From: VAZQ01 sp963821505
GTDB taxonomy: Bacteria; Pseudomonadota; Alphaproteobacteria; Rhizobiales; Xanthobacteraceae
Direction of reading: 5' to 3'
Assembly (NCBI GenBank): GCA_963821505.1
Contig: CAWGEH010000026.1
Location: 1 to 64,000, forward strand
Length of the DNA: 64,000 nucleotides
The first letter of the stretch is position 1. Every line of letters begins with the position of its first letter. The notes under the pieces were generated by a model that did no database searches, was not told where the DNA came from, and saw only the letters and a program-made list of their open reading frames with translations. Positions 6,579 through 16,262 of this stretch are shown here, piece by piece. A program made the position numbers and the translations under genes.

Positions 6579-9500
6579 TGTCGAACTCCATTACCCGTGC
6601 TCTTCAACAACGTGCCGGTAGTGCCGACATCGTGTTTTGGGCGCGCTTCCCCCGTAAAGCGCGCGTAGAGCGCCGGCAGCACGAATAGCGTCAGTAACGT
6701 GGCGGTGATCAGTCCCCCGATTACGACGGTTGCGAGTGGCTTCTGCACTTCCGCGCCGGTTCCAGACGCAAACGCCATGGGCACAAATCCAAGCGAGGCG
6801 ACGAGGGCGGTGATCACGACGGGACGCAAGCGGGTGAGCGCACCCACTCGGATCGCGTCGTTCTTCGTTGCGCCCTGCTGGATCAATTGCCGCATGAAGC
6901 TCAGCATCACCAGTCCATTGAGAACGGCGACGCCGGACAGCGCGATGAACCCGACCGCAGCCGAGACCGAGAACGTCATGTCGCGCAGCCACAAGGCAGC
7001 AATCCCGCCGGTGAGCGCCAGCGGGACCGCGCTGAACACGAGCAGCGCGTCGCGGGCGGAGCCCAAGGCGCTCAACAAAAGGAGGAAGATCAATGCAAAG
7101 CACACCGGCACCACAATCGTGAGGCGCTGCCGCGCTGCCTCGAAATTCTCGAATTGTCCGCCCCATGCCAGCCAATAGCCCGCCGGCAAGGAGACCTGCT
7201 CTGCGACCTTTCTTTGCGCCTCCTCGACCAGAGAGCCGATATCGCGCCCACGCACCTCGGCGGTCACGACGACGCGGCGCTTGCCGTTCTCCCGACTGAT
7301 CTGGTTCGGCCCTTCCGAGAAGTGGAAGGTGGCGAGTTGGCGCAATGGGATGGTCAGCGATCCTGTCCCGGGGGCGCCTTGCGGCAGGGAGACCGGCAAA
7401 TTCTCCAACGTGTCGACGTCGCTGCGCACCGCATCAGCCAGACGCACAATGATCTGGAAGCGGCGGTCGCCTTCGAACACCAGCCCGGCTGCGCGTCCGC
7501 CGATGGCGATGCCGATGACGTCCTGCACGTCCGAAAGGCTCAAGCCGCGGCGCGCGATCTCGCCTTTGTCGATCCTGATGTCCAGGAACGGCAGGCCCGC
7601 CACCTCCTCGATCTTGACGTTCTTGGCGCCTTCCACTCCACGAAGAATGGAGGCGATTTGACCCGCCGCACGCAGCATCGGCCCGAATTCGTCACCGAAC
7701 ACCTTGACCGCCAAATCCTCTCGCACCCCTGCGATCAGCTCGTTGAAACGCATCTGGATCGGCTGTGAGAAGCCGATTTTGTTGCCCGGCAATTTCGACG
7801 CCTCGGTATCCAGTTCGTGGATCAAATCCTCCTTCGACAGGTCGGGATCTGGCCATTGGTCGCGTGGCTTCAAGATGATGTAGGTGTCGGAAGCGCTCGG
7901 CGGCATCGGATCGGCGGCGAGGTCGGGGGTGCCGGTGCGCGAGAAGACGAAGGCGACCTGTGGAAAGCGGCCAGCCATATTCTCGTTGGCCAGCTGCATG
8001 GATTGCGATTGCGAAAGCGATGTGCTCGGAATCCGCTTGACCTCCATGACGATGTTCTTCTCATCGAGCGTCGGGGTGAACTCCTGACCAAGGCGCGTGA
8101 ACAACAGGGCCGCCGCCGCGAACAGAAGGACCGCGCCGGCGATCACGGGCAAAGGCGAGCGAATGGCTCCGGCCAATGCCGGCCGATAAAGCACCTTCAA
8201 ACCACGGACCAGGACATTTTCCTTTTCCTGCACGCGACCGGTCACCGCGATCGCGATCATTGCCGGCACGAAGGTGAGCGACAGCACGAACGCGGTCGCG
8301 AGCGCGATGATCACGGTCATCGCCATCGGCATGAATGTCTTGCCTTCCACGCCGGTGAAGGTGAGAAGCGGTACGTAAACGAGAATGATGATGGCTTGGC
8401 CGTAGACCGTCGGCTGGATCATCTCCTTCGCCGAGGTCGTGACCGTGTCGAGGCGCTCGTCGAGCGAAAGGATCCGGCCGAGCTCGCGCTGGCGCTCGGC
8501 CAAGTGCCGCAGGCTGTTCTCGACGATGATGACGGCGCCGTCCACGATCAGCCCGAAGTCGAGCGCTCCCAGGCTCATCAGGTTTGCGCTGAGCTTTGCC
8601 TCCAGCATTCCCGTCGCGGTGATCAGCATGGTGATCGGAATGACCAATGCCGTGATCAGCGCGGCGCGGAAGTTCCCGAGCAGCAGGAAGAGGACAAGAA
8701 CCACCAGTAGCGCACCTTCCGCTAGGTTCGTCGCCACTGTGCGAATCGTGGCTTCGACGAGCTCGGTGCGATTGAGCACCGTCTTCGCACGGATGCTCGG
8801 AAGGGAGCGCGCGATTGATCTCCTTGATCTTGGCGTCCGCCGCCGCCGCCACGGTTCGGCTGTTGCGCCCGATCAGCATGAGCGCGGTGCCGAGAACGAC
8901 TTCGCGCCCGTTCACGCTTGCGCTCCCAGTTCGGAGCTCGCGTCCCAGTGTGACCTCGGCGACGTCCTTGATGCGTACCGGCACCGCCCCACGCGTTGCG
9001 ACGATAGTGTCCTCGATGTCCGCCAGGCTCTCGACGCGGCCGCTGGCGCGCACGACGTAGCCTTCGCCGTTTCGCTCGATATAATTCGCGCCCCGGCTGA
9101 CATTGTTGGCTTCGATCGCTTTTACGATTTGGCCGAAAGAAATCCCATAGGCGATCAGGCGTGCCGGATCGGGCTGCACCTGGTATTGCTTGACGTAGCC
9201 GCCGATGGCATCGGCGCCGGCCACACCGGGCACGGACTTCATCTGCGGCCGGATGATCCAATCCTGGACCGTGCGCAGATAGACGGTGCGCTGGAACTCG
9301 TCGGTGAGGCGCTCGCCTTCAGGCGTCAGATACGCGCCATCGCTCTGCCAACCGGGCTTGCCATCGCGCACCGGCGCCCCCTGGCCGGGCGGCGTGTATT
9401 CGACCGACCACCAATAGATTTCTCCCAGTCCGGTCGAGATCGGGCCCATCTTCACGTCGACGCCCGGCGGCAGATTTGTCTTGACGTCGGTGACGCGCTC

Positions 9501-9833
9501 GACCACCTGCTGGCGGGCGAAGTAGATGTCGGTCTTGTCGGTGAAGACGGCAGTGACCTGGGCGAAACCGTTGCGCGAGAACGAACGGGTGGATTCGAGG
9601 CCCGGCGTGCCCGCGAGCGCCGTTTCGATCGGATACGTGACCTGCTTCTCGATCTCGATTGGCGACAGCGCCGGAGCGACGGCGTTGATCTGGACTTGGA
9701 CATTGGTCACGTCCGGCACGGCATCGATCGGAAGCTTGGTCAGAGACCAGGCGCCCGAAATCGCGGCAGCGAGCGTAATGAGCAAGACGAGCCAGCGGCG
9801 GTGGACCGAGAATGCGAGAATACGCTCCATCAT
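6575..9833 (-). pseudogene. CzcA-family divalent-metal RND pump, single-base frameshift
   Basis: The N-terminal part runs from 9833 (MMERILAFSVHRRWLVLL...) to the sequence ALPSEHPCEDG; the remainder continues in another frame (IRAKTVLNRTELVEATIRTV) to the stop at 6575. Removing one base near 8797 restores ALPSGIRAKTVLNRTEL, giving a normal ~1085-residue pump. Transmembrane helix 4 has DFGLIVDGAVIIVEN, the Asp-Asp-Glu proton-relay motif of pumps for divalent cations (Co, Zn, Cd, Ni). Only 2 bases separate it from the adaptor gene. Apart from the one indel the protein looks well conserved, so this is a recent mutation or a sequencing error. Confidence 0.88.
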
Positions 9834-9835
9834 CC

Positions 9836-11083
9836 TCAGTCCTCGGCTGCGCCCTTCATGAACTCGGCCTTGAGCGGAAACGTGTTGGTCGCGGCTATGA
9901 TCTCCCCCGGCTGAAGACCCGCTGTGATTTCCGTGAACCGATGGTCGCTGCGGCCAGCGACAACCGGGCGCTTCTCGAATCCGTCGGGCGTGTGGACGAA
10001 CACGACTTTTTCGCCGCCGATCGTCTGGATGGCGGTGGCGGGCACCACCAGCGGAGCCGGTTGTTCCTCGACCGCAATCGCGGCGGTCACGAACGAGCCG
10101 GGCCGCCAGACGCCCTCGCTATTGGCGATCTCCGCCACCACGCGCGCCGACCGGGTCTCCTTGTCCATAAGCGGGCTGATGAACACGATCTTGCCGTCGG
10201 CCTTTTCCGCGATGCCGCGGGTCGTGATCGACACGGCCTGGCCTTCCTTGACGACGGGCAGGTCGGCTGGATTGACCGCGAGCTCGACCCAGACGCGGTC
10301 GAGATCGACGATCACAAAAAGTTCGGTTTCCAAATTGTCGCGGCCGACAACCGTCCCGAGATCGACCTTGCGTTCCACGACGCGGCCAGCCATGGGCGAG
10401 CGGACCTCTTGCCGGCGCAGCAATGCTTCGGGCTGGCTTGGCAGATTTGCGATCTCGTTGTCGTCAAGCCCGAGGGCAAACAACTTCTGGCGCGCGATGT
10501 TCAGCTTCATGCCCGCCTGCGCCGCAATGTTGCGCGACCTCAAGTATTGCTGTTCGGGCGCGAAGCGTTTCTCCCAAAGACTCTTGTCCCGATCCGCTAG
10601 GTCCTGGAGCAATTCGTTGGTCAGACGTGCGGCGAGGTACTCGCTCTTTGCGTCGGCCACCTCGCGACTCTCGAGGATGGCCAGAACTTCGTCCTTGAAG
10701 ACCGTCTCGCCGAGCCTTTTTCGTAGTTCGGCGACGGTGCCCGACAATTTCACCGAGACACGTGCAATCCGGTCCGCGTGCGGGACGATCGCACCGGGGA
10801 CCGTAATGCGGCGAGCGAGCGTGCCACCTTGAGCCGCAACCAGATCGATGTGCGCGGCGGACAGCTGCTCTTGCGACAGCTTGATGCTCTGCTTTTCATC
10901 TGCAGCTTCGGTATTAGGTTTGCGGTCGGCGCTGCTTATTGCGATGCCTTGGGGTTGCGCAGCGCCCCGCACTGAAAGCAGTCCTACGGTCTTGCGCACC
11001 GACTGTGACAGTCCCGGCATAAAGCTTGCGATGGCTATGCCGAGCGCGACGGCAACAACCAATAGGGCCAAGCGACCGATCAT
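9836..11083 (-). CDS. CzcB-type periplasmic adaptor subunit
   Basis: Membrane-fusion protein of 415 residues. It has an N-terminal membrane anchor (residues 3-22), a linker, then KLSQEQLSAAHIDLVAAQGG typical of CzcB, a lipoyl half motif (VSVKLSGTVAELRKRLGETV), a coiled-coil hairpin (about 150-215), a second half motif (VRSPMAGRVVERKVDLGTVV), a beta-barrel and a membrane-proximal domain ending near the C-terminus. It lies between the DmeR-like repressor and czcA in one operon. No outer-membrane factor gene is in this operon, so the system would share one encoded elsewhere. Confidence 0.93.
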   Translation of the reverse strand: MIGRLALLVVAVALGIAIASFMPGLSQSVRKTVGLLSVRGAAQPQGIAISSADRKPNTEAADEKQSIKLSQEQLSAAHIDLVAAQGGTLARRITVPGAIVPHADRIARVSVKLSGTVAELRKRLGETVFKDEVLAILESREVADAKSEYLAARLTNELLQDLADRDKSLWEKRFAPEQQYLRSRNIAAQAGMKLNIARQKLFALGLDDNEIANLPSQPEALLRRQEVRSPMAGRVVERKVDLGTVVGRDNLETELFVIVDLDRVWVELAVNPADLPVVKEGQAVSITTRGIAEKADGKIVFISPLMDKETRSARVVAEIANSEGVWRPGSFVTAAIAVEEQPAPLVVPATAIQTIGGEKVVFVHTPDGFEKRPVVAGRSDHRFTEITAGLQPGEIIAATNTFPLKAEFMKGAAED

Positions 11084-11104
11084 GCCGACATTCTCAAACT
11101 CGTT

Positions 11105-11127
11105 GCGCGACGGTCAACCGGTCGCGC
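11105..11127. other. Intercistronic hairpin between repressor and czcB genes
   Basis: Arms GCGCGAC and GTCGCGC flank a 9-base loop in the 65-base gap between the repressor and adaptor genes. There is no T-tract, so it is not a plain terminator. It could be an RNA processing or stability site that sets the ratio of repressor to pump. Confidence 0.3.
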
Positions 11128-11148
11128 GTATTCACTCGTGCAGCCGAC

Positions 11149-11427
11149 TTAAAGATATTTCGAAATGGCCTTGAACTCGCCGACGACAGAACGAGTTGTT
11201 TTTCCAGCGCCGTTGGCCGCGGCATCGAGGCAATGATCGACGTGGTCGTGGATCAGTGTCTTTTTGGCCTCGCCAATGGCCTTTTCCACGGCGTGAAGCT
11301 GCTGAGCAACGTCGAGACAAGATCGAGCTTCCTCGATCATCGAAATGACGCGGCGAAGATGCCCTTCGGCACGTTTCAGCCGTTTCACGATATCAGGATG
11401 GGATTGATGAGTATGATTGATTGACAT
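11149..11427 (-). CDS. dmeR: CsoR/RcnR-family metal-sensing repressor (DmeR-like)
   Basis: All-helical tetrameric metalloregulator of 92 residues. Candidate ligands are C37 (ARSCLD), H62 and C66 (HDHVDHCLD), at the C-H-C spacing of CsoR, plus an N-terminal His cluster (H5, H7, H10) as in Ni/Co sensors of the RcnR/InrS/DmeR branch. In rhizobia, DmeR represses the dmeRF operon and responds to Ni and Co; here it precedes czcBA and a broken dmeF-like gene. The start MSINHTHQSH at 11427 was chosen because the operator palindrome lies 6 bases upstream; the longer frame to 11577 would run through it. Confidence 0.88.
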   Translation of the reverse strand: MSINHTHQSHPDIVKRLKRAEGHLRRVISMIEEARSCLDVAQQLHAVEKAIGEAKKTLIHDHVDHCLDAAANGAGKTTRSVVGEFKAISKYL

Positions 11428-11433
11428 GCCGCA

Positions 11434-11457
11434 TATCCTATCCCCCTCCATAGGATA
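11434..11457. promoter_or_regulatory. DmeR/RcnR-type operator
   Basis: A perfect inverted repeat, TATCCTAT ... ATAGGATA, encloses the 8-base C-tract CCCCCTCC. This layout, AT-rich arms around a run of C/G, is that of rhizobial DmeR and enterobacterial RcnR operators. It lies directly upstream of the repressor gene, so autoregulation of the whole repressor-czcB-czcA operon is expected. Confidence 0.75.
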
Positions 11458-11581
11458 CGGCAAGCGGTCCCGATCGGTTTTTGAACAACCCCTCGCCTGC
11501 GGTCGCGTCCTCGACCTCAAATAATGGTCGGCGCGAGGAGCCGCTACAAAATGCGGCCCGTCGACGCCGATTGGCAACGGA

Positions 11582-11597
11582 TGTGACGCGGTTCACA
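11582..11597. promoter_or_regulatory. Exact Crp-type dyad upstream of the GMC-DUF1080 gene
   Basis: TGTGACGCGGTTCACA is an exact TGTGA-N6-TCACA palindrome. It is 67 bases before the GMC oxidoreductase start, a distance suitable for class I or II activation. A second exact copy lies upstream of the Kelch gene (61050-61065). Inferred from sequence only. Confidence 0.5.
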
Positions 11598-11664
11598 TTC
11601 CACGCATTCAATCTGTGGTGAGGTCCAACTGAAAATAAATAGTGGTAGCGAGGGGCTCAAGGCC

Positions 11665-14382
11665 ATGGCGCAACTACTGCCGTCTGAACCCACCACGTTC
11701 ACGTTGGATAACATGGGGCGCTTCCTGTGCAATACTTTGCAGGAGGCACGCGATAGCGCGCGCGAGATCCTCGGCGGAAGACCACGTGACTTCGATGTCA
11801 TCATTGTCGGCGGCGGGACGTTCGGTTCCGTCGTCGCGGAGCACCTCTTCATTGCAGATGCAACGCGCAGTCGTCGCATTCTGGTGCTCGAAGCCGGGCC
11901 ATTCGTGCTGCCCGAGCACGTGCAAAACATGCCGTTCATGGGTGGCGCTCCGGACATGCGCGTGCCGTGGGTGAACCACCCGGCGCTCAACTACGCCGGC
12001 CTTATCTTCGCGGTTGGGGGACGTTCGCTGACTTGGGGCGGCTGGTCGCCCGAGCTGCTCGACGAGGAACTTGTCGCGTGGCCCCCGTCGACGCGCAAAG
12101 CACTGCGTCCTGCAGCCCCCAATCAAGGGTACTTCGCACAAGCGAGCCGCCAGATAGGTGTGAAGGAAACGAATGATTTCATCTACGGCCCGCTTCATAC
12201 CGCGCTTCGCAAGCAGCTTCATGCCGGGCTGAAAGTCGCGGGCAACGCGACGGGGTTCACGTTTGCCGATCTGCTCGACCACCCCGCGGTGCGCTACCCC
12301 GACCCGGGAGAGCCTCCGATTGATGCCAAACTGCTTCGCGATTGGCTCGGACTGCCGGCGACGGACGCGACCCCGTTGGTCGAGCTGCATGAGCTTTTCA
12401 AACTGGAAGCGCCGCTCGCCGTCCAGTCCACCACGTTACCGGGCTTCTTCCCGACAAACAAATTCAGCGCGGTCCCCGGCCTGATCCGTGCGGCACGGCT
12501 CGCCAGCGCCGAGGCCGATGGCGTCGGAGCCGCCGCCGATGCGCGCAAGCGACTCATGGTTGTTCCGAACTGCCACGTGCAAGAGCTCATCACCGAGACG
12601 CAGAACGACAATTGGGTGAACGTGACGGGCGTGCGCGTCTGGCAAAACGGGGCCTCGACGGACATCATGCTCGCGCCGCCTCGCAATGGTGGAAAGAGCG
12701 CGGTCGTGATTGCTCTCGGCACAATCGAGACCACGCGCGTTGCGCTCACGACCTTCCGGCAATCCCTGGCCGGGCGCGCCGCGGACCGGATGGGCAAAAA
12801 CCTCATCGCACATCTACGTTCCAACCTTGCGATCCGCATACCGAGAGCGGCGATCGAGGCCAATCTGCCGCCGACGGTAATCCCAAGTCTTCAGTGCTCG
12901 GCGTTGCTCGTCAAAGGCAAAGCAGCGAATGGCCGTACATTCCATTTCCAGATCACGGCTGCTGGCTTGAACAAGCTCGGCGTCGATTCCGAAGCGGAAC
13001 TCTTCAAAAAACTTCCGACCCTCGAGCACATGGACGCCATGTTGCGAGCGACCGACGATACCGTCGTGATCACGATCCGGGGCATCGGCGAGATGACGCC
13101 GCGCAACCCGGACAGCTTTATCGATCTCTCGACGACTGAAACCGATTTCGGGCGCCCCAAGGCACTAGTTGCGCTCGGTAACTCGAAGGCCGACGCGCAG
13201 CAATTCCCCGGCAGCCCGGAGACCAATGCCGACCGTGCTACGTGGGACGAGATGGATGCCGTATCCGACAAGATTGCACTGATCTTCGCCGGAAATGAGC
13301 CATTCGAAATTCTGGCAAGTGCAAACAGCGTGATCCCGGTCGCGGCGGGTCCTCGTGCCCAGCGTCTTGCCGCGCTCGCTGCATTCACAAATCGACGTGA
13401 CGACCTCGGCACCACACACCACGACGCCGGCACGCTGCGCATGGGCGACAACATCGCGGATGCCGTTACCAACGACTTCGGTCGGATTCACGACACCACA
13501 AATTGCTACATCGCCGGACCGACCCTCTTCCCGACCAGCGGCTCGCCGAATCCGATGCTCACAGGCGTCGCGCTGGGGCGCCGCACTGGCGACTTGCTAA
13601 ATACCAGCGTGCTTCCCCCGCCGGATCCGATATTCAGTCCGCAACCTGAGGCGGGCTTCCGCCCGCTGTTCGACGGGACGGCCCAAACGTTTTCAAAGTG
13701 GCGCCTCGCCGGTCCCGGTGGAGGCGGCATGCTCCACATCAACGGTGAAATGGTCAGCTACGGCGACGGGGGCCTGCGATTGTTCTACTACGCGACCGAA
13801 GCGTTCGGGGACTTCACGTTGCGCCTCCAATTCCGGATTTTCGACACCGCGAAACATAACAGCGGTGTGTTCCTCCGCTTCCCGCGCCCGACGCTCGACC
13901 TTGCAACGGCCGAGTTGCAGCGGCGCGCGGGTAATGAAGCGGCGTTCGATCCGGGCAATCCGGCGTGGAAGCCGGTAATTGCCGGCTTTGAGGTTCAAGT
14001 CGATGACAACGCCTTGGGCGATTCAACCAAGGACTTCTATGGCATCCGCCCGGAACCCAACGGTCTGTTCAAGAACCGCACTGGTGCGATCTACAAAATC
14101 CAGGCCGGCGACCGCATCTGGCATTTGAACAGGAATGAGCCTGCGGTGCAGAACTACACACCGGGCCCGCCTCTGGTACCTGGCATCTGGTTTGAATACG
14201 AGATCGTGGTGCAAGGCAACGACTTCACCGTCTTCCTGACCAACACACTGACCGGGGAGCGTAAGCAGACAACATCATTCCACAACACGGACGCCGAACG
14301 CGGCCGCACACCCGGCTTCATCGGCGTGCAGGCGTATTCCGGCAATACCGTGGCGTGGCGCCACATCCGCATCAAGGCGTAG
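11665..14382 (+). CDS. GMC-family FAD oxidoreductase fused to a C-terminal DUF1080 domain
   Basis: Protein of 905 residues. Residues 43-60 carry the FAD-binding motif FDVIIVGGGTFGSVVAEHLF. The GMC C-terminal domain has HHDAGTLRMGDN (candidate catalytic His near 583) and TSGSPNPMLTGVALGRR (candidate Asn near 628). Residues about 665-905 form a DUF1080/ConA-like lectin fold (FRPLFDGTAQTFSKWRLAG ... LRLQFRIFDTAKHNSGVFLR). No signal peptide is visible, so export is uncertain. GMC enzymes oxidise sugars or alcohols and DUF1080 domains act on 3-keto-glycosides, so oxidation followed by lyase or hydrolase action on a glycoside is plausible inference. It is convergent with the outer-membrane protein gene at 14554. 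Confidence 0.88.
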   Translation: MAQLLPSEPTTFTLDNMGRFLCNTLQEARDSAREILGGRPRDFDVIIVGGGTFGSVVAEHLFIADATRSRRILVLEAGPFVLPEHVQNMPFMGGAPDMRVPWVNHPALNYAGLIFAVGGRSLTWGGWSPELLDEELVAWPPSTRKALRPAAPNQGYFAQASRQIGVKETNDFIYGPLHTALRKQLHAGLKVAGNATGFTFADLLDHPAVRYPDPGEPPIDAKLLRDWLGLPATDATPLVELHELFKLEAPLAVQSTTLPGFFPTNKFSAVPGLIRAARLASAEADGVGAAADARKRLMVVPNCHVQELITETQNDNWVNVTGVRVWQNGASTDIMLAPPRNGGKSAVVIALGTIETTRVALTTFRQSLAGRAADRMGKNLIAHLRSNLAIRIPRAAIEANLPPTVIPSLQCSALLVKGKAANGRTFHFQITAAGLNKLGVDSEAELFKKLPTLEHMDAMLRATDDTVVITIRGIGEMTPRNPDSFIDLSTTETDFGRPKALVALGNSKADAQQFPGSPETNADRATWDEMDAVSDKIALIFAGNEPFEILASANSVIPVAAGPRAQRLAALAAFTNRRDDLGTTHHDAGTLRMGDNIADAVTNDFGRIHDTTNCYIAGPTLFPTSGSPNPMLTGVALGRRTGDLLNTSVLPPPDPIFSPQPEAGFRPLFDGTAQTFSKWRLAGPGGGGMLHINGEMVSYGDGGLRLFYYATEAFGDFTLRLQFRIFDTAKHNSGVFLRFPRPTLDLATAELQRRAGNEAAFDPGNPAWKPVIAGFEVQVDDNALGDSTKDFYGIRPEPNGLFKNRTGAIYKIQAGDRIWHLNRNEPAVQNYTPGPPLVPGIWFEYEIVVQGNDFTVFLTNTLTGERKQTTSFHNTDAERGRTPGFIGVQAYSGNTVAWRHIRIKA

Positions 14383-14553
14383 ACTAACGCTAGAACTCAT
14401 TAGTCACTTCCGATCCAGCGGAGCCACCTAATAAAGCCTTTCGTCGGGCCAACGGTCGTCACGAAGCAATAACAAAAAGCCCTTCCGATGCTCGGTTCAA
14501 TGCTTATCGAGATATCACTGCCCTACCGCAAGGCCCGAGACGCAAACGGTCTC

Positions 14554-15339
14554 TTACCGCCCCAAAGATCGGCTGGATCGCTGGATGGCTTCCTGTTGCA
14601 CCGAAAACGCGAAGGTCAGACCGGCGCGCAGTTCGGTCTCCGGCTGGCGATTGATCCATGCCTCGCGAAGCCCCACATCAAACGAGAGCTTGTCACTCAC
14701 CTGCCAAATCGCCCCGCCGAGAACGGAGAATCGTTCTGTCGTGTTGAACTCCCGCTCATAGACCACTTCAGCCACCGGGCGGACTTTCCAATCGTACGGC
14801 CCCTCAATAATGGTTCCCACAAACAAGTCGGCGCGATGCTCTCGCGTGAGAGCGATGCCAAGATCGAAGTGAACCGTTCCCCCGGACCATCGCTGCGACA
14901 CAATGCCAAGCCAGCTCCCGCCCACGCCAGGCTCATCGTTGATGCCCGGTAGAAGAACTCCGAACTCGGTTGCCACGCTGGGTCCGGTCTTGTCCTGCAG
15001 GACGCCTTCTCGCAGAACCCCCTTGAGAAAGAGGCCACTTTCGACCAGCCTGCTCCGGGTGTCCTCCGCGGGCGGCTGCGGATGCTCTCCTTGCCCCTCC
15101 AGCACGAGCTCCCAATTCTTGACGAGGCCGTAGTTAAGAACGTAGGCGGGCGCGATCACGGTGCGCTCGGTGTCGGATCGGCGGAATTCAGCAGGGCCCA
15201 ATTCGGTCTCGAGCTCTCCGACATCGGCTACCGCTGCATCGGTGGAGTCGAACGGCCGATAGGCGAATGAAGTTCCGGGCCAGCCGATGAAACAAGCCGA
15301 CACCTGCAAAAGTAGCGCGATCCTTTTGGTGGAACTCAT
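14554..15339 (-). CDS. Putative outer-membrane beta-barrel protein, paralogue 1
   Basis: Protein of 261 residues with a signal peptide (MSSTKRIALLLQVSACFIG then WPGTSFA). The mature part starts YRPFDSTDAAVAD and consists of alternating amphipathic strands, ending in an aromatic/hydrophobic strand region (TFAFSVQQEA). It is clearly paralogous to 26499-27287: both share RPFD-TDAAVAD, QDK-GPSVATEFGVLLP, TREH-AD-F-G-IIEGP and a final ELRAG-TF-F strand. GGGAG before 15339 supports this start. It ends the minus-strand DUF1236, dehydrogenase-like, DUF1259, DUF1080-like set. The substrate or pore role is unknown. Confidence 0.82.
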   Translation of the reverse strand: MSSTKRIALLLQVSACFIGWPGTSFAYRPFDSTDAAVADVGELETELGPAEFRRSDTERTVIAPAYVLNYGLVKNWELVLEGQGEHPQPPAEDTRSRLVESGLFLKGVLREGVLQDKTGPSVATEFGVLLPGINDEPGVGGSWLGIVSQRWSGGTVHFDLGIALTREHRADLFVGTIIEGPYDWKVRPVAEVVYEREFNTTERFSVLGGAIWQVSDKLSFDVGLREAWINRQPETELRAGLTFAFSVQQEAIQRSSRSLGR

Positions 15340-15550
15340 GGCGCTCCCGTCGCCGGCCCCAAGCCCACTCCCCACGACACTAGTCCTTGCAAGACCGGAG
15401 ATAAGACATTTCTTCAAATGTTTCCTCGATGTGGCGCGCGGGTCACAGCGGCGCTCTGATACCGCGGAAGCCGCTGTCGATCGAGATCACGTAGCCAAAG
15501 GATCTTTGACTTGAGCGTTGACGGCAGGGCAGCGGCCGAATCCGTCCCAA

Positions 15551-16183
15551 TCACTCCGCGCTGTCCGCGCGCACGATCAAACTATCGAATGCCGTGATGG
15601 AATCAGCCTTGGTCCAGAGGCCGATCTGTCCCGCGCTGAAACGTTGGTCGCGGTGATCGATGAGCGCTTGGCCGTCCAGCCATCCCCGTATGCGGTCGCC
15701 CTTAGCGGTAACGCGCAACCCGTGCCACTGACCGAATGTTGGAGGGGCCACACGCTCGCTGGTAATCTCGGAGCGACCCTGGTCGAAGTAGTAAAAAGTG
15801 AGGTTGTCCTCGAGCGCGTTCGCGCGGATGACGTAATACCGCCCCGCTGCAAAGCGGAACACGATCCCGCCCGAGGCGTCTTCGCGGCCCGATATGGGTT
15901 TGAATCTGACGGACACGTCCAGGTCCGTGTAAGGACCGCCGGGGACGACGATGATGTTGAATGCGTTGTTGGTTGCGCGTTGCACCAGCGCACGTCCTGT
16001 CGCGGCATCCGCGACATTCTCGATCGCCCATTCTCCGGTCTCGATTCGCCACCCGTCGAGCGAGCCCCTGAAGTCAAATTGCGCTGGCGATCCGGTGGCC
16101 CCGGCGGAGTTCCTGTTCATCAAGCTCAGCGCCCCTGCGGCATGCGCGGAAGCCAAGAATTGACGCCTCGACACTCTGATCAT
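15551..16183 (-). CDS. Tat-exported DUF1080/LamG-like (ConA-fold) protein, copy 1
   Basis: Protein of 210 residues. The N-terminus MIRVSRRQFLASAHAAGAL is a twin-arginine signal. The mature protein is one jelly-roll domain with GGIVFRFAAGRYYVIRANAL, RVTAKGDRIRGWLDGQAL and GQIGLWTKADSITAFDSLIV, the pattern of DUF1080-like carbohydrate-binding domains. Related copies are at 22414-23091 and 29958-30683, and a more distant one ends the GMC fusion. It lies 79 bases downstream of the DUF1259 gene on the same strand. The ligand is not predictable. Confidence 0.82.
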   Translation of the reverse strand: MIRVSRRQFLASAHAAGALSLMNRNSAGATGSPAQFDFRGSLDGWRIETGEWAIENVADAATGRALVQRATNNAFNIIVVPGGPYTDLDVSVRFKPISGREDASGGIVFRFAAGRYYVIRANALEDNLTFYYFDQGRSEITSERVAPPTFGQWHGLRVTAKGDRIRGWLDGQALIDHRDQRFSAGQIGLWTKADSITAFDSLIVRADSAE

Positions 16184-16262
16184 GCCACCCTCCGCGCACG
16201 CCGAGCACTAACACCACCAGACGCAGCGCCGATGATTTCGCCCAGCCGAAATTCACGAGCGC

